From the NCBI GenBank assembly GCA_027592035.1, contig JAQCIK010000003.1, positions 62,001 to 126,000 on the forward strand: DNA of 64,000 nucleotides. The letters are read 5' to 3'. How positions within the stretch are numbered: the stretch's first letter is position 1; each line of letters begins with the position of its first letter. The notes under the pieces are model-generated. The model did not search any database. It saw nothing but the letters and a program-made list of their open reading frames with translations, and was not told where the DNA came from. The DNA is from Casp-actino8 sp001510455. Its GTDB lineage: Bacteria > Actinomycetota > Acidimicrobiia > Acidimicrobiales > Ilumatobacteraceae. This document shows positions 32,571 through 40,734 of this stretch, piece by piece. A program made the translations under genes and the position numbers.

Positions 32571-34136
32571 ATGGGGGCAACCACTTTCAATCTCGCCGAT
32601 CTCTTCGAAGCAGCCGTCGACGAATGGCCCGATCGTGAATACATCGCCGACGAACGGCAGCGACGCACCTTCGCCGAGATGGACGCCCGCGCCAATCGCC
32701 TCGCTCATCATCTGCTCGCCGAAGGAGTCAAGGCCGGCGATCACGTCGGTATCTATGCACTCAATCGCATCGAATGGGTCGAATCGCTCTGGGCGATCTT
32801 CAAGATTCGTGCCGTCTGGATCAACATCAACTACCGCTACGTCGAAGACGAGTTGGCCTATCTGTTCGACAACGCCGATCTTTCGTATCTGATCGTCGAG
32901 CCCGAATACGCGGAGAGAGCGCGCGGCGTCGCGCCCGATCTGCCGCAACTCGTCATCGGACCCGATTACGAAGCCGCCCTCGCCGCACACAGTGGCCAGC
33001 GCGATTTCGCACCTCGTTCCGATGACGACATCTACATCCTCTTCACGGGCGGTACGACCGGCATGCCGAAGGGTGTCGTGTGGCGTCACGCCGACGTGGT
33101 CATGGCCCTCGGCGGCGGTATCGACGTCTTCACCGGCGACAAGATGCAGAATCCGGAAGGATTCGTCGAGAAGGGTCGTAACGGTTTCGCTCTGGTGAGT
33201 TACCCCTTGCCGCCACTCATGCACGGCGCGTCACAGTGGAGCGTCATGAGTCAGAGCTTCCTCGGCAACAAAGTGATCCTGCGCGCCAAGTTCGATCCGG
33301 CCGAAGTGTGGCGCACCGTGCAGGAGGAGAAGGCCAACCTCATCATGATCACGGGTGACGCCATGGCTCGGCCGCTCCTCGACGAATACGAGTCCTCGAA
33401 GGACTCCTACGACCTGTCCTCACTTTTCGCGGTCTCGTCGAGTGCCGTTCTGTTCTCGCAGACGTGCAAGGACCAGTTCCTCGATCACTTCCCGAATCTC
33501 GTGATCACCGATGCGGTCGGTTCGAGCGAGGGCGGGGCGAACGGCATCACTCAGGTCGCCAAGGGCGGCGCAGCCGAAGGCGGGCTGCGCGTGAAGGGTG
33601 GTCGTGACTCCACGGTGCTCGACGACGATCTGAATCCGACACCTCCGGGTGTGATGGGTCGTCTGGCCCGAACCGGCAACATCCCGCTCCGTTATCACAA
33701 GGATCCGGAGAAGACCGCCGCCACCTTCGTCACCGGACCCGATGGAACCCGCTACAGCATTCCGGGTGACTTTGCGATCATGAACGAGGACGGCAGCATC
33801 ACTCTCATCGGTCGTGGCTCGGTGTGCATCAACTCCGGCGGCGAGAAGATCTTCCCCGAAGAGGTCGAGAACGCACTGAAGGGTCATCCCGAGGTGTTCG
33901 ACGCCGTGGTCGTGGGTGTGGCCGACGATCGCTGGGGGGAAAGAGTCGCGGCAGTGGTTCAGGCCCGACCCGGAACCACCCCGAGTCTCGAGAGCATTCA
34001 GGAACACTGTCGCAAGCACGTGGCGGGTTACAAAGTGCCGAGACAACTCACCTTGGTCGATCAGATGGTGCGTTCACCAGCCGGGAAGAGCGACTACCGC
34101 TGGGCCAAACAAGTCGCCACGGCCGACGCCACATGA
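32571..34136 (+). CDS. fadD19: Steroid side-chain acyl-CoA synthetase, FadD19-like
   Basis: A 521-residue AMP-forming ligase. The P-loop TGGTTGMPKG lies at 159-168, and the motifs ITGDAMARPLLDEY, INSGGEKIFPEEVE and SPAGKSDYRWAK (catalytic Lys near 510) closely follow mycobacterial FadD19, which activates the C26 acid of the cholesterol side chain. The ATG at 32571 gives the family-typical MGATTFNLADLFEA; GTG 32550 and ATG 32553 are alternatives. It is coupled by ATGA to the racemase gene. Confidence 0.83.
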   Translation: MGATTFNLADLFEAAVDEWPDREYIADERQRRTFAEMDARANRLAHHLLAEGVKAGDHVGIYALNRIEWVESLWAIFKIRAVWININYRYVEDELAYLFDNADLSYLIVEPEYAERARGVAPDLPQLVIGPDYEAALAAHSGQRDFAPRSDDDIYILFTGGTTGMPKGVVWRHADVVMALGGGIDVFTGDKMQNPEGFVEKGRNGFALVSYPLPPLMHGASQWSVMSQSFLGNKVILRAKFDPAEVWRTVQEEKANLIMITGDAMARPLLDEYESSKDSYDLSSLFAVSSSAVLFSQTCKDQFLDHFPNLVITDAVGSSEGGANGITQVAKGGAAEGGLRVKGGRDSTVLDDDLNPTPPGVMGRLARTGNIPLRYHKDPEKTAATFVTGPDGTRYSIPGDFAIMNEDGSITLIGRGSVCINSGGEKIFPEEVENALKGHPEVFDAVVVGVADDRWGERVAAVVQARPGTTPSLESIQEHCRKHVAGYKVPRQLTLVDQMVRSPAGKSDYRWAKQVATADAT

Positions 34137-35248
34137 GCAACGAACACACCGGCCCGCTCGCCGGGGTACGAGTGGTCGAGCTCGTCGGACAGGGTCCCGG
34201 ACCTTATGGTGCGATGATCCTCGCCGATCTGGGAGCCGACGTGGTGGCGGTCGACCGCCCCGATGTCGCGGCTCGCGCCAATCGCGAGAAGCCGGCCACC
34301 AATCCGATGATGCGTGGCAAACGCGGTGTGGCCCTCGACCTGAAGAACTCCGACGACGTCGAACGTCTCCTGACCATGATCGATCGCGCCGACGTGTTCG
34401 TCGACCCGTTCCGCCCGGGTGTGTGCGAACGCCTCGGACTCGGACCCGACGTGTTGTGTGCCCGCAACGAACGCTTGATCTACGGCCGTATGACCGGATG
34501 GGGACAGCAAGGTCCGCTCGCCCGGGCGGCCGGTCACGACATCAACTACGTCGCGCTGTCGGGGGCACTGCACACGATCGGATACGAGGGTCAACCCCCG
34601 ACCATGCCGATCAATCTCCTCGGCGACTTCGCCGGCGGAGGTCTGGTACTGGCTTTCGGCGTGGCGGCGGCTCTGGTCGAACGTCAACGCAGTGGTCGCG
34701 GTCAGGTGATCGACACGGCGATGGTGGACGGGGCGGCCATGATCCTCGGCCCGTTCTTCTCGGCCGTGGCCAACGGTTTCTGGGGTCCGCGCGGCACCAA
34801 TCATCTCGACGGTGGTGCGCACTTCTACAACGTGTATGGCACCGCCGATGGCAAGTGGGTGTCGATCGGAGCGATCGAGCCGCAGTTCTACGCCGAATTC
34901 GTTCAGAAGCTCGGTGTCGCCGATGACGATCTCTTCTCTCCCGAACGACAGATGGACCGGTCGATCTGGTCGGAGGCCAAAGGGCGAGTGGCCGCAGTGT
35001 TCGCCACCCGCACACGCGACGAATGGTGTGCGGTCTTCGAAGGCGGGGATGCGTGTTTCGCTCCGGTGTTGGCACCCGATGAGGTTCCGAATCATCCGCA
35101 CATGGCCGAGCGCGGAACGACCACGACGATCAACGGTGTGTTGCAGGCCGAGCCGGCACCGCGTTTCTCACGTTCGACGGCCAAGGCCGGTGAACCATGT
35201 CACCCGGGCGCTCACGACGTGGAGAGCGTTCTCGACTCGTGGTCGTGA
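34133..35248 (+). CDS. mcr: Alpha-methylacyl-CoA racemase (CoA-transferase family III fold)
   Basis: A 371-residue family III CoA-transferase-fold protein. It carries the racemase catalytic residues His135 (AGHDINY) and Asp165 (NLLGDF) and the conserved RMTGWGQ and GAIEPQFYAEF segments of M. tuberculosis MCR, so it should epimerise 2-methyl acyl-CoAs such as the C25 centre of the steroid side chain. Being translationally coupled to FadD19 fits: the ligase product must have the S configuration for the next dehydrogenase. The start is ATG 34133 (4-nt overlap). Confidence 0.87.
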   Translation: MSNEHTGPLAGVRVVELVGQGPGPYGAMILADLGADVVAVDRPDVAARANREKPATNPMMRGKRGVALDLKNSDDVERLLTMIDRADVFVDPFRPGVCERLGLGPDVLCARNERLIYGRMTGWGQQGPLARAAGHDINYVALSGALHTIGYEGQPPTMPINLLGDFAGGGLVLAFGVAAALVERQRSGRGQVIDTAMVDGAAMILGPFFSAVANGFWGPRGTNHLDGGAHFYNVYGTADGKWVSIGAIEPQFYAEFVQKLGVADDDLFSPERQMDRSIWSEAKGRVAAVFATRTRDEWCAVFEGGDACFAPVLAPDEVPNHPHMAERGTTTTINGVLQAEPAPRFSRSTAKAGEPCHPGAHDVESVLDSWS

Positions 35249-35265
35249 CCGGAGTCGATCGATGA

Positions 35266-36132
35266 TCAGCGGTTGACGGTCGAGCCGTCGACCGACAACG
35301 ACGCTCCGCTCACGAAACTCGCTCGATCGCTGCACAGCCACACCGCGGCCTCGGCGATCTCGGCCGGCTCGCCGAGATAACCACGACCGATTCCACGACT
35401 CACTATCTTCTCGATGTTCGGGTCACCATTGATGAATCCTTCGATCATCGGAGTGCGCGTCGTACCCGGAAGGATGGCATTCACGCGAACACCTTTGGCG
35501 GCGAACTCTTGAGCTGCGCACTTGGTGAGACCGAGCACTCCGTGCTTGGCCGCCGTGTAGTGCGGAAGACCCGGAGCGGCCACCACACCTGCACCGGACG
35601 AAGCGTTCACGATCGCCCCGTGACCCTGAGCAGCCATGACAGCGAGCTCGTACTTCATGCACAGGAACACGCTGGTGAGGTTCATGTCGATCATCTGCTG
35701 CCACTCGTCGAGATCGAGGTCGATGAACGAACCGAACTTGCCGGAGATGCCGGCGTTGTTGAAGGCGCAGTCGATGCGCCCGTAGGTGTCGATGGCCGCA
35801 CGCACCATGGCATCGACGTCGGCTTCGCTCGTCAGATCGGCGCCGACGGCCATTGCTTCTTCGCCCCGACTCCGGATCGACTCGACCACCGCTTCGGTGG
35901 CGGCCACGTCCTTGTCGACGAGAACCACGGCGGCACCCTCGGCGGCGAAGAGTCGCGCCGCGGCTTCGCCGATTCCGCGCGCCGCGCCGGTGACGACGGC
36001 AACTTTGCCTTCGACCAGTCCGAGTCGGAGTGGAAACGCAGAACGCACGAGTTCGGTGGTCTGGTCACCGAGTTGAAGCCCGGCCGGTGTCGGATCGGGA
36101 ACGTTGGGGGAGTTCTCAGTCACGGAGAACAC
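35266..36132 (-). CDS. Short-chain dehydrogenase/reductase
   Basis: A 288-residue classical SDR with TGAARGIG (48-55), NNAG, catalytic Ser178/179, Tyr192 and Lys196 (YTAAK). The first about 38 residues (TENSPNVPDPTPAG...) precede the Rossmann fold and are unusual; a GTG at 36048 would give a normal 260-residue protein, and GTG 36123 is another option. The substrate is probably a hydroxy-steroid or hydroxyacyl-CoA from context only. It converges with the racemase gene. Confidence 0.8.
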   Translation of the reverse strand: MFSVTENSPNVPDPTPAGLQLGDQTTELVRSAFPLRLGLVEGKVAVVTGAARGIGEAAARLFAAEGAAVVLVDKDVAATEAVVESIRSRGEEAMAVGADLTSEADVDAMVRAAIDTYGRIDCAFNNAGISGKFGSFIDLDLDEWQQMIDMNLTSVFLCMKYELAVMAAQGHGAIVNASSGAGVVAAPGLPHYTAAKHGVLGLTKCAAQEFAAKGVRVNAILPGTTRTPMIEGFINGDPNIEKIVSRGIGRGYLGEPAEIAEAAVWLCSDRASFVSGASLSVDGSTVNR

Positions 36133-36155
36133 GGTAGTTCGTCTACGGTGACGGC

Positions 36156-36608
36156 ATGTTGACTTCCGGAGACGAGCGCGAGATCGTGAACTTGCTCTTC
36201 CGTTATGCCGAAGCCGTCGACGGAGGCCGATTCGACGACGTGTCGACGTTGTTCGAGGCGGCTGAGGTGTTCATGGGTGGCCCCGATCGACCGTCGATGC
36301 CCGGTTCGCAGGTCGGATCGATGATGGAGAAGTTGGTGATGGTCTACGACGGTGTTCCCAACACCAAGCACGTCGTGACCAACACGATCGTCGAGGCCGA
36401 CGATCACGATCATGCTTCGACCCGCTCCTACTTCACGGTCACGCAGTGCGTCCCCGACGAGTTCCCTCTGCAAGTGGTGGCCTCCGGTCGCTATCACGAT
36501 CGATTCGTACGGACCGCCGACGGCTGGCGTTTCTCGGAGCGCATCGTCCATTTCGATCATCGCGGTGACACGTCGTTCCATCTCCGGACGAATCGGAGAT
36601 CGTCGTGA
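36156..36608 (+). CDS. SnoaL/NTF2-like small domain protein
   Basis: A 150-residue protein with the cone-shaped NTF2/SnoaL fold pattern: an N-terminal helix (EREIVNLLFRYAEAVDGG), a beta-sheet with HVVTNTIVE, and the terminal GRYHDRFVRTADGWRFSERIV seen in ketosteroid-isomerase and dehydratase relatives. Members act as isomerases, dehydratases or binding proteins. It heads the rightward run 36156-40733 and is coupled to the next gene by GTGA. A second SnoaL protein lies at 41816. Confidence 0.78.
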   Translation: MLTSGDEREIVNLLFRYAEAVDGGRFDDVSTLFEAAEVFMGGPDRPSMPGSQVGSMMEKLVMVYDGVPNTKHVVTNTIVEADDHDHASTRSYFTVTQCVPDEFPLQVVASGRYHDRFVRTADGWRFSERIVHFDHRGDTSFHLRTNRRSS

Positions 36609-37150
36609 CGGAGCCGATGACCGGACTCGTCGTGGGCGAAGGCTCACTCGCCGACGCGTTGCGGGCGAGGGTCACGGCCAGTGCTCCGGCGCGCGTGATC
36701 GTTCCACCGCTGGTGATCGAACGTCGCCGAGTCGTCGATCTCACCGACGATGACATCGATCGAGTGTGGGAGCGACCCATGCGGACCGTGATCGCCGAAC
36801 TGCAGCAGGCGTACCGCGACGGTTGTCGCCACATCGTGATCGTGGTTCCCACCACCGGACAGTCGGGTGGTGCCGAACACGCAGCCGTGGCCGCCACGGC
36901 CGAAGCGACGCGCGTGCTCGTAAAATCGGCGGCTCGTCAATGGGGAGCGACCGGTGTGACGGTGAACGCGGTGGCACTCGCGCCGGAGGCCTTCGGAATC
37001 GACACCACGATCACCGGGCCGGTGTCGATCGCGCCACGGGCGCTCGAAGGTGACGTCGACGCGTCCGACACGATCTCGTTCCTGTGCAGTGGTGCGGCCG
37101 ATCACGTGACCGGGCAGACGATCGTGTGCGACGGAGGGCTGTGGATGTGA
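36605..37150 (+). CDS. Degenerate short-chain dehydrogenase-like protein, probably catalytically dead
   Basis: A 181-residue SDR remnant. Its C terminus HVTGQTIVCDGGLW is clearly SDR and nearly identical to the end of the next gene, but the N terminus has no TGxxxGxG cofactor motif, the NNAG region is missing, and the Tyr-x3-Lys positions are replaced (GGAEHAAVAATAEA). The frame is intact over its full length, so it is not a simple pseudogene. It is coupled on both sides: GTG overlaps the SnoaL stop and its TGA overlaps the next SDR start. A structural subunit of a heteromeric SDR is possible. Confidence 0.7.
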   Translation: MTEPMTGLVVGEGSLADALRARVTASAPARVIVPPLVIERRRVVDLTDDDIDRVWERPMRTVIAELQQAYRDGCRHIVIVVPTTGQSGGAEHAAVAATAEATRVLVKSAARQWGATGVTVNAVALAPEAFGIDTTITGPVSIAPRALEGDVDASDTISFLCSGAADHVTGQTIVCDGGLWM

Positions 37151-37944
37151 GTCGCCGAGGAACATCGCTCATCGGCCGGGTCGCCGTCGTGACCGGCGCC
37201 GGACAGGGTGTGGGCGAGGGGATCGCTCGCCGATTGGCCGAGCACGGTGCCACGGTGGTGGTGGCCGCTCGACGCGCCGAGACCGGTGAGCCGGTCGCAG
37301 AGTCGATCCGCGCCGACGGGGGCGCAGCGGTCTGTATCGAGACCGACGTGACCAAGGGGGCCTCGATCGCCGCCAGCATCGCCCGAACGGTCGATGAATT
37401 CGGTCGTCTCGACATCGTGGTGCACAACGCGTTCACCGGCGCGGTTCCGCATCGCCTCGAGGACGCGGTCATCGACAAGCACTGGAAGGGAATGTCGCTG
37501 ACGGCCGGATGGGCGAGCCTTCAATGCGCGCGTGAGGCTCACCCTCATCTGGTGACGTCGTCTCGCCGCCCGCCCGGTGAGGGTGGTGGTCGGTACGTCC
37601 TCATCACGTCTCCGTCGGGTGTGGAGGGCAGCGCCAACATCCCGCTGTACTCCCCGGCCAAGGCGGCCCAGCGAGCGATAGCGAAGAGCCTGGCCCGTGA
37701 ATGGGGACCCGACGGGATCACGGTCAACTGCATCGCGCCGGTGGCGGCCAGTCCGTCGTTGATCACGGCCTTCGATCGCAACCCGGCTCTCCAGCAGGCG
37801 ATCGAAGCTCGCACGCCGCTCGGTCGGGTGGGTGACATCACCGACGACATCGGATCGGTCGCTCTCTTCCTCGCCGGTGACGACTCGTCGTACGTGACCG
37901 GTCAGACGATCGTCTGTGACGGCGGATCCTTTCTCGGCCTCTAG
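37147..37944 (+). CDS. Short-chain dehydrogenase/reductase, intact partner of the degenerate SDR
   Basis: A 265-residue classical SDR with TGAGQGVG (16-23), Ser155/157, Tyr168 and Lys172 (YSPAK); the usual NNAG is HNAF. The C-terminal YVTGQTIVCDGGSF matches the preceding degenerate paralogue, so the pair arose by duplication. The GTG at 37147 overlaps the previous stop by 4 nt. The substrate is unknown, likely a hydroxyacyl-CoA or hydroxysteroid. Confidence 0.83.
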   Translation: MSRRGTSLIGRVAVVTGAGQGVGEGIARRLAEHGATVVVAARRAETGEPVAESIRADGGAAVCIETDVTKGASIAASIARTVDEFGRLDIVVHNAFTGAVPHRLEDAVIDKHWKGMSLTAGWASLQCAREAHPHLVTSSRRPPGEGGGRYVLITSPSGVEGSANIPLYSPAKAAQRAIAKSLAREWGPDGITVNCIAPVAASPSLITAFDRNPALQQAIEARTPLGRVGDITDDIGSVALFLAGDDSSYVTGQTIVCDGGSFLGL

Positions 37945-37986
37945 GCCGGTGTGCCAAGATCACCTGAGTTCGTCGAAGGGGGAAAC

Positions 37987-38331
37987 ATGATCCGACTCGT
38001 GTCGATGTTGAAGCGCAAGCCCGGTACGACTCACCAGGAGTTCCTCGACTACTGGTTCGGAACGCACGGCCCGCTCATCCGCAATTGTTCGGCGGCCAAG
38101 TACGTGCGGCGGTACGAACAACATCCAGCCGTGTGGCCGCCCGAGGGAAGTCGTCAACCCGAACCCGACTTCGACGGTGTGACCATTCAGCACTTCGATT
38201 CGGCCGAGGATTTCTTCGCGCACATGGGCGAGCCCGACTTCCCTGAAGTCATGGCCGACACCGAGCGCTTCCTCGACACCTCCAACATCTGTTGGGTGAT
38301 CACCGAGGAACCGACCGTCGTCATCGGCTGA
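37987..38331 (+). CDS. EthD-domain protein
   Basis: A 114-residue dimeric alpha/beta-barrel protein of the EthD family: MIRLVSMLKRKPGTTHQEFL, then DYWFGTHGPLI, the conserved region with the shared His-Gly-Pro. EthD proteins often sit next to P450 or SDR genes and are thought to bind hydrophobic substrates or remove intermediates. The ATG at 37987 follows GGGGGAA. It is 4 nt from the acetyltransferase gene. Confidence 0.8.
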   Translation: MIRLVSMLKRKPGTTHQEFLDYWFGTHGPLIRNCSAAKYVRRYEQHPAVWPPEGSRQPEPDFDGVTIQHFDSAEDFFAHMGEPDFPEVMADTERFLDTSNICWVITEEPTVVIG

Positions 38332-38335
38332 CCAC

Positions 38336-38968
38336 GTGTACTCGGTGCCGGCTCTCGTCGGGTCGCGCGTGTGGCTCGAACCTCTGTCGTCGCAGCACGT
38401 CGAGTCTCTCGTGGCGGCCGCGTCCGAGGACCCATCGACGTACCGATACACCAACGTGCCGGACGGCCTCGATGCCATGGTCAGGTACGTCGACACCCTG
38501 ATCGCCGACCGAGAGGGTGGCCGGGCGTTTCCGTTCGTCCAACGACGTTCGCTCGACGACACCGTGGTCGGGTGCACTCGTTTCATGAATCCGTTCCGGT
38601 GGTTCGGACGTGGCTCACCCGCTGACCCTTGCCCTGACGAAGTGGAGATCGGTGGCACCTGGCTGGCGGCCTCGGCCCAGCGAACGGGAATCAATCTCGA
38701 AGCCAAGTTGCTCCTCCTCTCGTACGCATTCGAGCACTGGGAGGTGCAGCGGGTCGCCGTGTGCACCGATGCCCGCAACGATCGGAGCCGACGGGCGATC
38801 GAAGGCATCGGAGCCGAACTCGACGGGATCCTTCGCCGTCATCGACCGAGCACGGTCCCGGGCGAGGAGGGAAACCTGCGCGACTCGGCCGTGTACTCCA
38901 TCACGTTCGATCATTGGCCCCTGGTTCGCGACCGACTCGAATCTTCGCTGGCGGTCCACGAGATCTAG
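38336..38968 (+). CDS. GNAT-family acetyltransferase (RimJ/RimL type)
   Basis: A 210-residue N-acetyltransferase. LVGSRVWLEPLSSQHVESL is the typical N-terminal strand-helix; EIGGTWLAASAQRTGINLEAKLLLL holds the acetyl-CoA binding region and VQRVAVCTDARNDRSRRAIEGIGAE the C-terminal part of the fold. The acceptor is unknown. The start is GTG 38336, immediately after the EthD gene, so it may be co-transcribed, although nothing else links it to lipid catabolism. Confidence 0.8.
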   Translation: MYSVPALVGSRVWLEPLSSQHVESLVAAASEDPSTYRYTNVPDGLDAMVRYVDTLIADREGGRAFPFVQRRSLDDTVVGCTRFMNPFRWFGRGSPADPCPDEVEIGGTWLAASAQRTGINLEAKLLLLSYAFEHWEVQRVAVCTDARNDRSRRAIEGIGAELDGILRRHRPSTVPGEEGNLRDSAVYSITFDHWPLVRDRLESSLAVHEI

Positions 38969-39003
38969 GGTTCGACGAGACGACTTTCTCCGGGGGGTGG
39001 AGG

Positions 39004-39798
39004 GTGAAGAAGTATCCGATCGAGTTGGGCACGTTGCTCTACACGATGGTCGAACCTCACAAGGGTCACGAGGTCGAGTACAACCGTTGGTACGAACGCG
39101 ACCATTTCTACGGTGGGGTGCTGGTCGGTGAGTACTCGTTCGCCGGTGATCGTTTCGTGTGCACTGCCGATCTGAAGAAGCTCCGCTATCCGGTCGAGAG
39201 TCCGATGACACCCGACCCGATGTCGGCTTCGTATCTGGCGATCTACTGGGTGCTGAAGGGTCACCACGACGACTGGAATCGTTGGAGCGTCGACACGGTC
39301 AAGAACCTTCACGCGACCGAGCGAATGTTTCCCGAGCGCACGCACATCCACACCCAGCTGTACGACAACAAGTTCTCGTGCACACGCACGGACACCGGTA
39401 CGCCCATCGAGTTGGCACTCGACCGTGGCTATGCGGGAATCGTCGTCAACGTGGGCGAGCTTGCCGATGGTGTCAGTCACGAACAGATGTGGACGTGGAT
39501 GAACGACGAGTGGGCTCCGTCGGCACGCCAGCAGAACTGGGGACCCGACGTGTTCAATTACGCGACTCTTCTTCCCCTGCTCGACGATGCACCACCCGAC
39601 GTGCCCCGAGTTCCGCGGGCCGATCGTCGTTTCCTGCAGATCCATTTCGTCGATCACGATCCGGCTGAGTCGTGGGATGTCGGCTACGGCCGTTTCGGTG
39701 CCGATCTCGAGGCGAGTGGTCTCGCCACGCATCTCTGGACGAGTCCGTTCAAGAACACGGTCTTTGGCACCGACACGTACACCGATCAACTCTGGTAG
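39004..39798 (+). CDS. Two-domain EthD-like/dimeric alpha-beta-barrel protein, function unknown
   Basis: A 264-residue protein that seems to contain two ferredoxin-like halves: an N-terminal half with EYNRWYERDHFYGG, resembling EthD-type active regions, and a C-terminal half with GIVVNVGELADG and RRFLQIHFVDHD. Trp and Asp/His residues are abundant. No catalytic motif is certain. The start is GTG 39004 just after GGAGG; spacing is short but no better start exists. It lies 5 nt before the epimerase gene. Confidence 0.65.
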   Translation: MKKYPIELGTLLYTMVEPHKGHEVEYNRWYERDHFYGGVLVGEYSFAGDRFVCTADLKKLRYPVESPMTPDPMSASYLAIYWVLKGHHDDWNRWSVDTVKNLHATERMFPERTHIHTQLYDNKFSCTRTDTGTPIELALDRGYAGIVVNVGELADGVSHEQMWTWMNDEWAPSARQQNWGPDVFNYATLLPLLDDAPPDVPRVPRADRRFLQIHFVDHDPAESWDVGYGRFGADLEASGLATHLWTSPFKNTVFGTDTYTDQLW

Positions 39799-39803
39799 GA
39801 GCC

Positions 39804-40733
39804 ATGGAACCCATCACTGGACAACGCATCCTCGTCACCGGCGTCACCGGATGGGTGGCCGGACCGCTCGCTGCGACACTCGCCGCCCAGGGCAACACGG
39901 TGTTCGGAGCGGCTCGTTTTCGTGACCCGGCCCAGCGCGAGCCGTGGGAGGCTCAGAACGTCAGCACGGTGAGCATCGACCTCGAGAAGGGTCGACTCGA
40001 CGAAGTCCCGAACGATCTCGATCTGGTTCTTCATTTCGCCGTGGCCAAGAGCAACAACTTCGAAGAGGCGTTCGCGAGCAATGCCCACGGCTGCGCCGAT
40101 CTGATGGAGACGGCGGCCTCCCGGAGTGATCGCATGACGTTCTTCCACTGTTCGTCGACTGCGGTCTACGCACCACACGATCACGAGCCACGAGTCGAGA
40201 CCGATCTGCTCGGAGACAGTCACCGGCCGATGCCCGGTATGCCCACCTACAGCATTTCCAAGATTGCCGGTGAGGTGTTGGTGCAACACACCGCCAAGCG
40301 GCTCGGTGTGCCGACGGTGATCGCACGACTCAACGTGCCTTATGGCGACCAGTACGGCTGGATGCTCTTTCACCTCATGATGATGGAACGGGACATTCCG
40401 GTCCCGGTGCACGTCGATCAACCCACGAGTTACACACCGATCCACGCCGACGACATCGCCCGCAGCATGCCGTACCTCCTGTCGTACGCGTCCACGCCGG
40501 CCGAGATCGTGAACTGGGGCGGGGACCAGATCGTGTCGATCGAGGATTGGTGCGAGGAGATGGGACGACTGACCGGACTCACTCCCACGTTCAATCCCAC
40601 CACGGCGACGATCGCCGCCATCATCCCTGATCTCTCGAAACTTCACGACCGCGGCTTCAACACGACGGTCGATTGGCGTGAGGGAATTCGCCGCCAGATC
40701 GTCGCCAATCGGCCGGAGTTGCTGAAGAACTAG
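39804..40733 (+). CDS. NAD(P)-dependent epimerase/dehydratase-family (extended SDR) protein
   Basis: A 309-residue extended SDR with the N-terminal TGVTGWVAG cofactor motif (14-22), catalytic SSTAVYAPH upstream of YSISK (Tyr and Lys), and a C-terminal substrate domain (INWGG-like NWGGDQIVSIEDW). Relatives include 3-beta-hydroxysteroid dehydrogenases and sugar epimerases; the steroid setting favours the former but does not prove it. The ATG at 39804 has AGGAG 3 nt upstream. It is the last gene of the rightward run and ends 1 nt from the convergent phosphotransferase. Confidence 0.78.
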   Translation: MEPITGQRILVTGVTGWVAGPLAATLAAQGNTVFGAARFRDPAQREPWEAQNVSTVSIDLEKGRLDEVPNDLDLVLHFAVAKSNNFEEAFASNAHGCADLMETAASRSDRMTFFHCSSTAVYAPHDHEPRVETDLLGDSHRPMPGMPTYSISKIAGEVLVQHTAKRLGVPTVIARLNVPYGDQYGWMLFHLMMMERDIPVPVHVDQPTSYTPIHADDIARSMPYLLSYASTPAEIVNWGGDQIVSIEDWCEEMGRLTGLTPTFNPTTATIAAIIPDLSKLHDRGFNTTVDWREGIRRQIVANRPELLKN

Positions 40734-40734
40734 A

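Noticed and set aside
36605..37150. Pseudogene call for the degenerate SDR
   Set aside because: The frame is uninterrupted and both ends overlap neighbours by exactly 4 nt, which suggests maintained coupling instead of decay.
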